The notes under the pieces were generated by a model. That model did no database searches. It saw nothing but the letters and a program-made list of their open reading frames with translations, and was not told the origin of the DNA. From Hallella multisaccharivorax DSM 17128 (lineage in GTDB: Bacteria; Bacteroidota; Bacteroidia; Bacteroidales; Bacteroidaceae): a stretch of DNA of 64,000 nucleotides. The DNA is taken from assembly GCF_000218235.1 (NCBI RefSeq), contig NZ_GL945017.1, positions 585,297-649,296 on the forward strand, written 5' to 3'. Both the position numbers and the translations under genes were made by a program. Shown piece after piece: positions 27,056 to 36,650 of the stretch. How positions within the stretch are numbered: position 1 is the first letter of the stretch; every line of letters begins with the position of its first letter.

Positions 27056-29524
27056 TCAGGGCTTCAGTAGTTTTCCAATCATTCCAAGCACCTGCATCAC
27101 CGTTTTCTTATCCGGAACTGGTATTTTAAGGTTGGCCGTCCCCCTCTCCTTGTCTTCCTCCACAATGGAGTCGACAAGTGCACGGGTGGATTGCTCCGAC
27201 TGGAGCGCAGATGCAAGACCGGAGAAGAAAGCAACACCATCAGTAACCAGCCTCCGGGCTTGTGCCTTATGTCCTGCAGACTTCTCGCTATCGCTGCACT
27301 CCTTACTTTCTGTATGTTTGGCAACAGAGGTGTTCCAAACATCATTAGTGGGCAGCTCCTCCTCAATGCGAGTACCCTTATCATCTTCTTCATCAATGGA
27401 AGAAACAGCAGGGGCAGCCTCTTCCACGTCTCCCAGGGGCACTTCGTCAGCAGATACATTACTTTCTTCCATTGTCTCCTTGAGTTTGTCCATCATCTTG
27501 CCGAACTTGTTGTTATCAACGAAAATGGCATCCTCACCTCCGTCGAGCACGCCCTCAAACATAGAGGTCTTGAACTTCAGCTTGGCGAGCATACTTTCCT
27601 CAAAAGTATTGGCAGCAACGAGGTTGATGACCTCAATGTTACGCTCTTGTCCAATACGGTAGATGCGTGCCACGCGCTGTTCCAATACGGCAGGATTCCA
27701 TGGGAGGTCAACATTGATAATGACAGAGGCGACCTGTAGATTCAACCCTGTACTGCCGGCATCAGTAGAGAGAAAAACACGGCTTTCGGCAAGATCAGTG
27801 AAGTTGTTGACCAAGTCTTTTCGTACCTTCGATGGCACCCCACCATGGAGATACTCAAAGCGGATACCATGACGCTCTAATTCTTGTGCGATGATGCGCG
27901 TCATACGCTCCCATTGGCTGAAGACGACCACTTTCTCATCACTTCCTTCAATCACGTTGAGGATGATGTTCACGGTCTCTTCCACTTTCGTGTCGTAACG
28001 CGTCTTCTGGTCAAGGACATAGGTGGAGTCACACACGCAGCGCATCTGTTGCAGGAACATCATCAGCCTTCTGCGGTCGGTCTCAGAAAGGAAATGCATA
28101 CGGTCCCATTTCTGCATCAGTCGCTGTACGCTCTGTTTCGCCTCGTCGTGTACAGTCATCTGCTCCCTCGTCATAGGCATCATGAGATTCTTGTCCTGTC
28201 GGGCAGGGAGTTGGAGACGCACATCGCACTTGCGGCGGCGAATGAGAACAGCCTTGAGCTTCTCGCCCAACTCATTGAGGTTTTGGTAGCCGACAGTCAC
28301 GCCTTTATTGTCCTTGACAATGTATCGGTCGCGAAAAAGATAGAAAGGACCAAGGAGGAACTGATCAACAAGCTCCACAACAGAGTAGAGTTCCTCCAGC
28401 CTGTTCTCCAACGGCGTGCCGGAAAGGATGACGGAGTAGTGAGAGTCTATCTTCCGGGCTGCCTGTGCAATCTTCGTATCCCAGTTTTTCAGACGCTGTA
28501 CCTCGTCGATGATGAGCATATCGGTGGTCAGATGCCCCCAAGTTCTTATATCGTTAGCCACCGCGTTGTATGAGACAATCTTGTAAGGCTCGTCGGCAAA
28601 GTACTGGTCACGGCGCTTAAGCTGATTGCCCTCAATGACACGGACCGCTTCGCCCGTGAACCGCTCAATCTCCCGTTTCCATTGATACTTAAGCGAAGTA
28701 GGGCAAATGATAAGGATGGATGTTATGTGTCCCTTGTTTTTGAGCAGTTGTGCAGTGCCGATGGCTTGGATGGTCTTGCCCAGTCCCATCTCATCGGCAA
28801 TAATAGCTCTTCCCGCCCTGGCGGAGAACCGGATACCCTCCTTCTGATAGTCGTAAAGAGAGGTATGCAACAATGTAGCAAAATCGTCATCGGTGAGTTG
28901 GGAAGTCCAAAGTTCCCGCTCATGGCGCTCCCGCTGCTCAAGGACAAAATCAAGAGCATCGTTGTAGCATCGAAAGGTGTCGTCTGTTTTACGGGCACGT
29001 GTAAGAAACTGCTCAAAATGAAGCAAACCATTATTATTGAGTACACCGTCGGTGAAATAGTCTTTAGAGAGCGATTCAAACTCAGCCCTGTGGTCTGTGC
29101 CGATGCGAATTCTGACTTTCCGGCCTTCAGAATAATCAATATAGACAGAGGTGTAAGACGGTATCTCTCGGTGCACATGATGGCCTTTTCGCCCAATCCA
29201 CATCTTAACGGCCTCCAAATGCTTGCACGTGCCAAGCTGTGAAGTCTTGAAATCCATGCAGGAGCAGTAGTTCCATGGACTTCTTGCACCTCGATAGACT
29301 ACCTTATAGGTCTCACATTTCCGTGGGTTGTTTACACGGTATTCCCCCGGCGCATTTTCCTCGTCGACGGAAAAGATCAGAAACTGCGCCTCCTTAGCGG
29401 CCTGCTTGCGGAGTTTCTGCTGCCACGTTTTAAGGTCCATCCCATCGGGCTTATATTGATAAGGGATATGCTTGTCCTTATTTTTCTTGGCCGTTCGCTT
29501 TTGCTTCATGTCTCCTGCCATCAT
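27056..29524 (-). CDS. SNF2-family helicase with N-terminal SWIM-like zinc finger
   Basis: 822 residues. A CSCMDF...GTCKH motif near 107-125 fits a SWIM zinc finger (CxC...CxH). The SNF2 ATPase follows, with DEMGLGKT (Walker A, about 245), IIDEVQ in place of DEAH (Walker B), LSGTPLENR and the helicase C-terminal motifs LSTDAGSTGLNLQ and QRVARIYRIGQ. It translocates on double-stranded DNA. The last 160 residues are acidic and low in complexity. The ATG six codons in (MKQKR) is an alternative start. Such RapA/HepA-like proteins are common in Bacteroidetes; the target is unknown. Confidence 0.9.
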   Translation of the reverse strand: MMAGDMKQKRTAKKNKDKHIPYQYKPDGMDLKTWQQKLRKQAAKEAQFLIFSVDEENAPGEYRVNNPRKCETYKVVYRGARSPWNYCSCMDFKTSQLGTCKHLEAVKMWIGRKGHHVHREIPSYTSVYIDYSEGRKVRIRIGTDHRAEFESLSKDYFTDGVLNNNGLLHFEQFLTRARKTDDTFRCYNDALDFVLEQRERHERELWTSQLTDDDFATLLHTSLYDYQKEGIRFSARAGRAIIADEMGLGKTIQAIGTAQLLKNKGHITSILIICPTSLKYQWKREIERFTGEAVRVIEGNQLKRRDQYFADEPYKIVSYNAVANDIRTWGHLTTDMLIIDEVQRLKNWDTKIAQAARKIDSHYSVILSGTPLENRLEELYSVVELVDQFLLGPFYLFRDRYIVKDNKGVTVGYQNLNELGEKLKAVLIRRRKCDVRLQLPARQDKNLMMPMTREQMTVHDEAKQSVQRLMQKWDRMHFLSETDRRRLMMFLQQMRCVCDSTYVLDQKTRYDTKVEETVNIILNVIEGSDEKVVVFSQWERMTRIIAQELERHGIRFEYLHGGVPSKVRKDLVNNFTDLAESRVFLSTDAGSTGLNLQVASVIINVDLPWNPAVLEQRVARIYRIGQERNIEVINLVAANTFEESMLAKLKFKTSMFEGVLDGGEDAIFVDNNKFGKMMDKLKETMEESNVSADEVPLGDVEEAAPAVSSIDEEDDKGTRIEEELPTNDVWNTSVAKHTESKECSDSEKSAGHKAQARRLVTDGVAFFSGLASALQSEQSTRALVDSIVEEDKERGTANLKIPVPDKKTVMQVLGMIGKLLKP

Positions 29525-29604
29525 TGTTTATCATTAACTATCATCGTTTCCTGCAAAATTAATAAAAAACAACTAATTGTCTTGTTGTTTTCAAAAAAAT
29601 AACT

Positions 29605-29612
29605 TACCTTTG
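29605..29612 (+). promoter_or_regulatory. tRNA-Leu promoter -7 element
   Basis: TACCTTTG matches TAnnTTTG. A TTG-containing stretch sits about 18 bp upstream at the -33 position. The tRNA begins 55 bp downstream. Confidence 0.6.
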
Positions 29613-29667
29613 CACCACATTTCATTGGAAGACCGTCTTTCCCGCATCATCGGTCCTTCCGCATCTT

Positions 29668-29749
29668 GCCCAGATGGCGGAATAGGTAGACGCGCTGGTC
29701 TCAAACACCAGTGCCGCAAGGCATCTCGGTTCGAGCCCGAGTCTGGGTA
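29668..29749 (+). tRNA. tRNA-Leu(CAA)
   Basis: 82 nt. The acceptor arms GCCCAGA / TCTGGGT pair with one terminal G-U. The anticodon stem CTGGT / ACCAG closes the loop CTCAAAC, giving anticodon CAA. The long class II variable arm (TGCCGCAAGGCAT) and the T-loop TTCGAGC are typical of tRNA-Leu. CCA is not encoded. A terminator follows at once. Confidence 0.95.
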
Positions 29750-29757
29750 CAAAGTAA

Positions 29758-29792
29758 AAAGCTAAGTGGTTTGATTTCAAACACTTAGCTTT
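29758..29792 (+). terminator. Terminator after tRNA-Leu
   Basis: A stem of about 15 bp with one bulge (AAAGCTAAGTGGTTTG / CAAACACTTAGCTTT), loop ATTT, starting 8 bp past the tRNA and ending in TTT. Confidence 0.7.
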
Positions 29793-29913
29793 ATAATTCT
29801 AACCATATAGATCGAATTGTTTTTAGTCTGCCTGTTTACTTTATATTTACTATCCGTTGAAGATAAAATGTAAAATATCCGTAACTTCCTTATTGTACAA
29901 TCTTAAGAATTAC

Positions 29914-29921
29914 TATCTTTG
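29914..29921 (+). promoter_or_regulatory. -7 element upstream of truncated sigma factor
   Basis: TATCTTTG with a TTG about 18 bp upstream (29893-29895). It lies about 140 bp before the sigma-like fragment. Confidence 0.4.
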
Positions 29922-30058
29922 CATATGGAAAGCTAAAATGGTGCTAAATAAAGTATACATAACATGACCAACTGTCAAATAGTGTTTGGCATTATATAAC
30001 TCATCTTGATAGCGTTGCGGTACTACACTACATCAATGCTACGAAGGATGCTCCACAT

Positions 30059-30343
30059 ATGAAAAAAGAAAACAGTATAAGTATATACGATCTAATCCGA
30101 AAGGGAGACAAGTGTACTTTCGAAGACCTCCCTCGGAAATATTATCCTGCCCTATGCGAACTGTCTATGGCTATAACCCATAGCCATGAGACAGCAGAGG
30201 AGATCGTGGATGATTTGTTTTTCTCTCTATGGGATCATCGTGCTACTTTTTTCATCGACTTAAAGTGCTTTGAATCAATACTCAAAGATACTAAAAATCA
30301 AAATGAGTTATACAAATTTTCAAAGAACTGTTTCATTACTTAA
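30059..30343 (+). pseudogene. Truncated ECF sigma factor (region 2 only)
   Basis: 94 residues. FEDLPRKYYPALCELSMAITHSHETAEEIVDDLFFSLWDHR is the region 2 fold of Bacteroidetes ECF sigma factors (YxxL...AEEIVxDxFxxLWxxR). The frame then turns to unrelated, low-complexity sequence and stops; region 4 is absent. It is therefore unlikely to direct transcription. Probably a relic in the AT-rich island that follows tRNA-Leu. Confidence 0.7.
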
Positions 30344-30449
30344 AACGTTAAATATCGAATGTTATATTAATAGTTTAACGGGTGATTTCTGCCTCTGTTT
30401 TTCAGAACATCGAACTGGACACCCTAATAAGTAAATCAACAAGAAACAA

Positions 30450-31250
30450 ATGATGGAAGATTATTATAAAATAAACAAAGAAGCATGGAATGCAAGAACA
30501 GAAATTCATCTGCATTCCTCATTTTACGACTTGGACAAGTTCAAAAGAGAGGTAGAGTCTGTTCCCGACTTGGATTTGTCTTTACTGGGAGATATTCGGG
30601 GGAAGTCTATTCTGCATCTTCAATGCCATTTCGGTATGGATACGCTTTCCCTGTCAAAGTTGGGAGCCAATGTCGTGGGAGTGGATTTCTCGGAAGAGGC
30701 TATACAAACGGCAAAGTCCTTGAATGAGGAATTAGGACTAAAGGCACAATTCTGCTGCTGTAACATCTACGATGCACCTGCCGTGCTGCAAGGGCAACAG
30801 TTTGACATTGTATATACATCTTACGGTGTTGTTAATTGGTTGCCCGACTTAATCCAATGGGGACGGGTATTTTCACAAATGCTGAAAGACGGTGGAAAGT
30901 TCGTTATCGTGGAATTTCACCCTATATTGTGGATGTTCAATGAAGACTTCTCTCAAGTCCGATATGCTTATTCACGCAAAGAGCCTTACATAGTGGAAGA
31001 AGCCACCTACACTGATTCAGAAAACGATAATCGGCAAAAGACCGTTACGTGGAATCACGGGCTGGCTGTAGTGCTGAATGGCTTGCTCAATAATGGTTTG
31101 CAGATACAGTCTTTCGGAGAGTATGATTACTCGCCTTTCAACTTATTCGGGAATATGACAGCTGAAAAGAACGGAACATTCAAAATCGCAGGAAAGAGTG
31201 GCGAAATACCGATGTTGTTTTCTGTTGTTGCCGTGAAACCTCCAAGATGA
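30450..31250 (+). CDS. Class I SAM-dependent methyltransferase
   Basis: 266 residues; the start could also be the next ATG (30453). The glycine-rich motif I is atypical but clear (SILHLQCHFGMDTLSLSKLGA, about residues 53-74), followed by VVGVDFSEEAI (the acidic residue that binds the SAM ribose) and FDIVYTSYGVVNW. A Methyltransf_11-type small-molecule enzyme is likely; the substrate is unknown. Its stop is followed closely by a glycosyltransferase gene. Confidence 0.88.
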   Translation: MMEDYYKINKEAWNARTEIHLHSSFYDLDKFKREVESVPDLDLSLLGDIRGKSILHLQCHFGMDTLSLSKLGANVVGVDFSEEAIQTAKSLNEELGLKAQFCCCNIYDAPAVLQGQQFDIVYTSYGVVNWLPDLIQWGRVFSQMLKDGGKFVIVEFHPILWMFNEDFSQVRYAYSRKEPYIVEEATYTDSENDNRQKTVTWNHGLAVVLNGLLNNGLQIQSFGEYDYSPFNLFGNMTAEKNGTFKIAGKSGEIPMLFSVVAVKPPR

Positions 31251-31375
31251 TAAAACGATACATACGACGGATATATAAGTACCATCACGGACAAAAAATA
31301 ATAAAATCAACAGAAGTCCAGAATACAAATGGAAAAATTGAACTTTTCTACGCTAAAGCAAGAGTTTTACAAATC

Positions 31376-32254
31376 ATGAAAGGTCTGTCTATACTTATCC
31401 CCGTCTATTGTGACTCGTGTGTAGATCAGGTGAAGCAGTTGTGCCGTCAATGTCTTGGCTTGAAGATGCTCTGGGAGATAATTGTCGCCGACGACGGTTC
31501 TCCAGGGGCTGCTGCTTCTCTTAACGATGAGGTGGCAGAGATGGAAGGTTGCCGGCTTATCAAAAGGCCGGTTAACATCGGTAGAGCGGCAATAAGGAAT
31601 TTTCTCGCCCATGAGGCCCGTTTTGACACATTGATATATATGGATGCCGGTATGATACCCTCTGAGGATCTTGTCGGTACTTATATGAGGTATACGGGCA
31701 AGGCCAAGGTAGTATGTGGAAGTATCGGAGTGTCTAAGGACTGTATAGATGATACGAACCTCAGATGCCTTAATGAGTTGAAGGCAGAGAAGGCTTTTTC
31801 TCTGAGGAAAAGAAATATGAGTCCTTACACTAATTTTCATTCAGGAAATTTTATGATAGATAGGATGACAATGCTTGACAATCCTTTCTCTGAGAAAATA
31901 AAGACTTATGGTTATGAGGATACTCTTCTTGGCAAAAGTTTGGCTGATAAGCATGTGAGTATTATCCACATTGACAACCCATTATTTTTTGTGCACTTTG
32001 AGAGCAATGCGCGTTTTCTGGAAAAGACAGAAGAGGCCTTGCGAACCCTTTACGATTTACGTGAAGAGCTACAAGGCTATTCTTCCCTGCTCCGTCTTGT
32101 CAGTCATTTGCAGCGTTACCACTTATTGTGGATAACAGTGTGGATAAAATGGTTGTACAGTCGTAGTATTAAAAACAATCTACTTGGACCTACCCCAAAA
32201 CTTTTCCTTTTTAACATATTCAGAATATGCTATTTATCGGGGTGTTTTTTGTAA
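31376..32254 (+). CDS. Glycosyltransferase family 2
   Basis: About 292 residues from the ATG at 31376 (MKGLSILIPVY), where the GT-A fold starts. The frame is open from 31247, overlapping the methyltransferase stop, but those 43 residues show no family likeness. Motifs: LSILIPVY, IIVADDGSPG (nucleotide-binding DDG), GRAAIRNFLA, IYMDAGMIP (in place of DxD) and GYEDTLLG. It adds a sugar to a surface glycan; donor and acceptor unknown. Confidence 0.82.
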   Translation: MKGLSILIPVYCDSCVDQVKQLCRQCLGLKMLWEIIVADDGSPGAAASLNDEVAEMEGCRLIKRPVNIGRAAIRNFLAHEARFDTLIYMDAGMIPSEDLVGTYMRYTGKAKVVCGSIGVSKDCIDDTNLRCLNELKAEKAFSLRKRNMSPYTNFHSGNFMIDRMTMLDNPFSEKIKTYGYEDTLLGKSLADKHVSIIHIDNPLFFVHFESNARFLEKTEEALRTLYDLREELQGYSSLLRLVSHLQRYHLLWITVWIKWLYSRSIKNNLLGPTPKLFLFNIFRICYLSGCFL

Positions 32255-32263
32255 TATTAAAAT

Positions 32264-32491
32264 ATGCTACCACATCGTAATATCAATAAGCAAGGAATGT
32301 ACGAGGAAGTACTAAGAGTTGAAAGCCAAGGTTGGAAAAATGTGGGGGATTATCGTACTTTCCTCTTCGAGCTCAAGGCTCAAACTGGCTTCCATGGCCA
32401 CCCGTGGGATAAGTTAATTTGCGAGCGAGGTCAAAGCTATCACAAAGATAATAGCCTTTCCATGGGTGGTATATCGTTGTCACCCATTTGA
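32264..32491 (+). other. Short open frame abutting the IS110 gene, unrecognised
   Basis: 75 codons, MLPHRNINKQGMYEEVL...; no family recognised and no clear ribosome binding site. The end runs into the 3' end of the IS110 transposase (minus). It may be a gene cut by the insertion, or chance. Low support. Confidence 0.2.
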
Positions 32492-33634
32492 AGCGGGTGC
32501 TTGGCGATCTCGTTTTTGGAAGTCAACGTAATCCGTCTTGTCGTGGATTACATGCCATGCGGCAACCAACAGCTTTCTAGCCACGGCCACGATGACCTTC
32601 ATCTTGTTCTTCTTCCTGACTTGGGTCTGGTGGTAGGAGAACCGACTGAAGAAGCAGCCCTTTGTCCTGCTTGCTGCCCATGCGCACTGAATGATGTTCT
32701 TGCGCAAATAAACGTTGCCGTGAGTTATGCGGCGTGACTTGAACTTCTTGTTGGACTCGTCGTTTCTCGGTCTCAGCCCGCTCCAAGCTGAAAGGTGGTT
32801 GGCCGTTTCGAACTTACTCATGTCCGTTCCGATTTCCGCAATCAATGATGCGGCCGTCCGTTCTTTCACCCCTGGTATGGTCTGCAACCGTCTCAACTCG
32901 TCAGGATATTTCTCCTGGCATATCTCCAGCATTCTCTCAAGACACTCCCGCTTGTGCTCCTCGGCCAGGGCAAGCTCCTCCCGCAGCTGCCTGAGCACGT
33001 CTATCTCCGCCTGTGATATGACGCCGGCCAGCGAGGCCAGTATCGTTTCCCTGCCGTGATGCTTTATGATGCGGCCGTAGATTTCCCCTATCAAAGACTC
33101 TGGGTCTGTCACGCCCTCGGATATTTTCCGCACCACGTCTTTGTAACTCTTGCAGTCCACGTTGGACACATAGTTGCTCAGGCGGAAATTGCAACGCTGC
33201 ATCACGGCATCAAGCTTGGACAACTTGCGGACGATTTCCTCGTCAAGGTCGAAGATGCGCCTATCGTACTGGCGAAGCTGCTGTATGTCCTCCGGTGGCA
33301 CGAAACTGCCGCTGACAAGGTTTTTCAATGTGCACTCGGCAATCCATTGCGCGTCAGCGACATCGCTCTTGTGCCCAGGCAGCTGCTTGATGAAATAAGG
33401 GTTGACGAGTCGCATGTGGAAATGGGGCGCAAGGACTCGCCAGATGGGAATCCAGTAAACGCTCGTGCTCTCCATAGATACTTCGTCTACATTATGGGCA
33501 AGCAACAAGTCACGCATCTGCTGCAGCTGGAATGTTAAAACTCCGAAAATTTTCTCGATTAATTCGCCTTCCCCGGTCAAAATACAAAGATAAACACTAT
33601 CTTTGTGAACGTCAAGGCCGCATACTGCTCTCAT
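32480..33634 (-). mobile_element. IS110-family transposase, intact frame
   Basis: 384 residues. The N-terminal DEDD/RuvC-like domain has CGLDVHKDSVYLCI, MESTSVYWIP and KSDVADAQWIA. The C-terminal Transposase_20 domain has LQTIPGVKERTAASLIAEIG and the serine-centred segment LSAWSGLRPRN. These are the hallmarks of IS110 enzymes, now known in the IS110/IS1111 group to use a bridge RNA from the non-coding ends. No stops or frameshifts. Element ends are not evident because IS110 lacks terminal inverted repeats. It sits in the AT-rich island. Confidence 0.93.
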
Positions 33635-33827
33635 AAGCCTAACTTTTAGAGGGTTAAATAATTAAGACCTCAAAGATGGCAAATAATTGTGACTTAGAGC
33701 ACGTAAAATAGGATTGGGCGTATGCCAGCCTTGATTTTCCTTGTTATAGCCACAGCGGGAGGAAATCTATTCGGTTTTTTATCTCAACTGGCTTATAACT
33801 CGGGAATTTTATCTAAATTTGCGAAAT

Positions 33828-34883
33828 ATGAAAAATATAAAGGGACTTTATAACATTTCAAGGACAAAATTATTTGTGATGTGGCTTTCCATTACTGCTA
33901 TATCTTTTGTTCTGTCAGAAATGGGAAGCCTGTATGACAGAATACAAGGTATCATGTCGTTAATCGAAGATTATAAAAGTCTGATTGTAAATGGAGTATT
34001 TTGCGCATTGTTCTCAGCTGTCAGTATTGTTTGTTCTTATTCCTTTCTATGCTATCAGGCATTAAACCCGAAGATAAAGAAAGCACATCTTGCCGCTGTA
34101 GCCATTATAATATTATTTCTGAATTTTTTCATTTCACTAATCATTGACATTGCCTATGACCATGTTTTTCCATCTTATGCATCTCCGTATCTTTTGGATG
34201 ATGTATACGATTCTTGTCTTGTATCGTCATTATGTTCGTTTATATTTACAATGCATTTTTACGGACAGGTTATATCTGTCTATGAGCGAGAGAGAAAATC
34301 TGATGCTATAAGATTACTAAAATTTCAACTTAATCCTCATTTCGTTTTCAACAGTCTGAACATCCTTATAGGCTTGATAGAAATGAATCCTCGGGAAGCG
34401 GAGAGGTTCGCAATTAATATTTCAAAGATATATAGGTATGTAACAAAGAGCATTGGTAAAAATCTCGTTACGATTGAAGAAGCTTTCTTCTACGCAAAAT
34501 ACTATTGTGACATATTGCAGTCACGATACCCTGATTCCATTGACTATGAAGTAAAAAATGCAGTCAATGGTTACATCGTGCCTATGGCTTTGCAAGTTTT
34601 AATAGAAAATGCCGTGAAGCATAATGCTCCTTCTTCTGTCAATAAATTATATATTGACATAGAATGCGATTCGAACTACGTAGTGGTAAGCAATAATATT
34701 ATAAAAAACTTATTGTATTCGAAACATGCTCCATCAGAAGGAGTGGGATTGTCGAATATCTTCAAGCAGTATTCGCTTATGGAAAAGAAAAGACCTTTGT
34801 TAAAGAACGAAAACGGATTTTTCCGTGTTTATCTACCAATAATAAAAGAAATTGAAAACTATGTACAAAACGCTGATTATTGA
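33828..34883 (+). CDS. LytS-type sensor histidine kinase
   Basis: 351 residues from the ATG at 33828. Four membrane helices (about 15-150) precede the His_kinase domain with LNPHFVFNSLN, in which His171 is the phospho-acceptor, then the HATPase with LIENAVKHN (N box) and SEGVGLSNI (G box). This is the YehU/LytS family found throughout Bacteroidetes. It overlaps the response regulator start by 23 bp, so both are made together. A paralogous but collapsed kinase lies at 53955-54652. Confidence 0.92.
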   Translation: MKNIKGLYNISRTKLFVMWLSITAISFVLSEMGSLYDRIQGIMSLIEDYKSLIVNGVFCALFSAVSIVCSYSFLCYQALNPKIKKAHLAAVAIIILFLNFFISLIIDIAYDHVFPSYASPYLLDDVYDSCLVSSLCSFIFTMHFYGQVISVYERERKSDAIRLLKFQLNPHFVFNSLNILIGLIEMNPREAERFAINISKIYRYVTKSIGKNLVTIEEAFFYAKYYCDILQSRYPDSIDYEVKNAVNGYIVPMALQVLIENAVKHNAPSSVNKLYIDIECDSNYVVVSNNIIKNLLYSKHAPSEGVGLSNIFKQYSLMEKKRPLLKNENGFFRVYLPIIKEIENYVQNADY

Positions 34884-35613
34884 GGATGAGCCTTTAGGGG
34901 CAGAACACCTGCGCAAATTAATACTGGATATTGATGACACCATATCCGTGTCAGGACCTTTGAAATCAGTTGAAGAGGTGAAAGAAGCCCTTAGGTGCGA
35001 TAATAATTACGACTTGATATTCTCAGACATACGTCTTGGTGGAAACATAGTATTCGATGCCTTTAAAGAAATCTTTCCGAATGCACTCATTATATTTACA
35101 ACGGCATATGACGAATATGCCATACGAGCATTCAGGAATAACGGAATAGATTATCTGTTGAAACCTATTGTCCCTGATGAGCTAAAGGCTGCAATTGATA
35201 AGGTTAGAAAACTCACTCTCAGAAGTGAAACACAAAAACAAGGATTGGAAAATTTGGTAAATACGTCCGAGCATAAGACACACCATCATTTGCTGATTCC
35301 CAAAGGTGACGAGTTGATTCCTATTAACACTGATGACATTAGCTATATATGCAAGAAGTTTGAAGTCAGGGCGTATCTTTTCGACGGGCAGGGTTTTGCC
35401 ATTCCTTTCACTTTAGGGGAGTTGGAAGATATGCTAGATCCGGAAATATTCTTTCGGATTAACCGCCAATATATAGCAAACAGAAGGAGTTTCAAGAGAA
35501 TAAGTATATTTCTCAACTCAAAGTTAATAGTCAGGTTGAAAGGTTGTAATGACGATAACATTATTATAAGTAAGGAGAGAACTATCGAGCTCAAACGATG
35601 GCTTTCTAAATGA
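34861..35613 (+). CDS. LytTR-family response regulator
   Basis: 250 residues. The receiver has IIEDEP, phospho-acceptor Asp56 (FSDIRLGG) and Lys101 (LLKPIV). The C-terminal LytTR DNA-binding domain has LLIPKGDELIPI, ISYICKKF and FFRINRQYIANRRS. LytTR proteins bind pairs of short direct repeats about 21 bp apart; such a pair (TTCCGTTT) lies just downstream at 35639-35667 before the next promoter. It likely controls the small lipoprotein genes that follow. Confidence 0.93.
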   Translation: MYKTLIIEDEPLGAEHLRKLILDIDDTISVSGPLKSVEEVKEALRCDNNYDLIFSDIRLGGNIVFDAFKEIFPNALIIFTTAYDEYAIRAFRNNGIDYLLKPIVPDELKAAIDKVRKLTLRSETQKQGLENLVNTSEHKTHHHLLIPKGDELIPINTDDISYICKKFEVRAYLFDGQGFAIPFTLGELEDMLDPEIFFRINRQYIANRRSFKRISIFLNSKLIVRLKGCNDDNIIISKERTIELKRWLSK

Positions 35614-35638
35614 TTCGTTATTGTTTAATCTGAGAATA

Positions 35639-35667
35639 TTCCGTTTTAATATCACATTTTTCCGTTT
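35639..35667 (+). promoter_or_regulatory. Candidate LytTR operator: two TTCCGTTT repeats 21 bp apart
   Basis: TTCCGTTT at 35639-35646 and 35660-35667, on the same face of the helix. This spacing is what LytTR regulators such as AgrA and AlgR use. The pair ends about 15 bp before the -33 region of the promoter at 35682-35711. Confidence 0.5.
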
Positions 35668-35681
35668 CAGTAACTTTTTAA

Positions 35682-35711
35682 TTGTAGTAAGATAAAAAAC
35701 ACTTAACTTTG
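35682..35711 (+). promoter_or_regulatory. Promoter of small lipoprotein genes
   Basis: TTG (35682-35684), 19 bp, TAACTTTG (35704-35711). The start codon at 35737 lies 26 bp downstream. Confidence 0.65.
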
Positions 35712-35736
35712 CAATGTAAATCTAAAAAATAAAATA

Positions 35737-35922
35737 ATGAAAAAGTTTTTTATCTTTACTCTATGTGTAGTTGGGATAATGAGTTCTTGCTCTGATGCAA
35801 ACGACAGTTTCCACAACGACGCAGGAGAGTCCATTACACTCACACAACAGGAGTATGAAAGTATTGCGCATGATTCTTTACAAGAAATTAGGATGCTCCC
35901 TCTTTTACCTATATACATATGA
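35737..35922 (+). CDS. Small lipoprotein, likely truncated C10-protease propeptide or companion
   Basis: 61 residues. A signal peptide ends in a lipobox (MSSC, about residue 18). The rest contains ESITLTQQEYESIAHD, similar in style to the start of propeptides of C10 (streptopain-like) proteases and their inhibitors in Bacteroidales. It then stops after a short hydrophobic tail, much shorter than such proteins, so it is probably a remnant or a small exported peptide. Its stop overlaps the next start (ATGA). Confidence 0.5.
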   Translation: MKKFFIFTLCVVGIMSSCSDANDSFHNDAGESITLTQQEYESIAHDSLQEIRMLPLLPIYI

Positions 35923-36650
35923 TTAAGGAATTATATTTAATATTGATATGCTTCTTGGTGTCCTGCCTATTCGCGTGTTCCAATAAGGAAGAAAACGAAC
36001 ATCAGCCATTGACTATTGATAATTATTGTGAAGTAGCTTTGGGAGATACAGTATCACTCCCTGTAACTGGCGGTAGTGGACAACTAATAGTGGAAGGAAA
36101 TGACTTCGTTGAAACTTTATTTTCGACGTCTCAAAATGGAAAACAACAGAAAGTCTCTCTTATTGGGAGGGAACAGGGTGAAACAAATATCGTTGTTCGA
36201 GACAAAATTACAAATGAATCATGCAATATTGCCGTTCAAGTGGTTTACCCTTTTCTTACGTTGGTATTTGATTTTAGCGAAGTAGCTAATTTAGATATAC
36301 CGCTAAGTTTATTTGCTCTTATTTCAAGCAAAGATAGCATCTCTTATGTTTTCAGTTATAACAATATGCAGCATAAATATAATGATATTCCGATAATGAA
36401 AGGAACATATCACATCTCTGAAGGCGGATCCATACTGTCTTTTGATTTACAGGGTGAAGATAAAGAATTCAGGCATACGTTTAGATTAAAAAAGCGTGAA
36501 GCAATCAATCTTCTCAATAATATGTCAAAGATAAGTATCATGCCTAAGGCAACTTATACATTAGACTTTACTGATGTAGAAACAGGAAGAGAGTTTCCAT
36601 ATGTCTTTTTATCTAACAAAGAAGTGAAGTCTCTCCCCAAGAGAGAATGA
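35919..36650 (+). CDS. Putative lipoprotein, unrecognised
   Basis: 243 residues with a signal peptide and lipobox LFAC (about Cys20). Residues 30-115 look like a Big-type or Ig-like beta domain (VALGDTVSLPVTGGSGQLIVEG, GREQGETNIVV). The rest is beta-rich without a known family. It is coupled to the 61-residue lipoprotein and lies behind the candidate LytTR operator. AT-rich codon use sets it apart from the genes after 36.8 kb. Confidence 0.6.
   Translation: MIKELYLILICFLVSCLFACSNKEENEHQPLTIDNYCEVALGDTVSLPVTGGSGQLIVEGNDFVETLFSTSQNGKQQKVSLIGREQGETNIVVRDKITNESCNIAVQVVYPFLTLVFDFSEVANLDIPLSLFALISSKDSISYVFSYNNMQHKYNDIPIMKGTYHISEGGSILSFDLQGEDKEFRHTFRLKKREAINLLNNMSKISIMPKATYTLDFTDVETGREFPYVFLSNKEVKSLPKRE

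Noticed and set aside
32264-32491. Gene truncated by IS110 insertion
   Set aside because: I could not find the other half on the far side of the transposase, so the claim is not supported.
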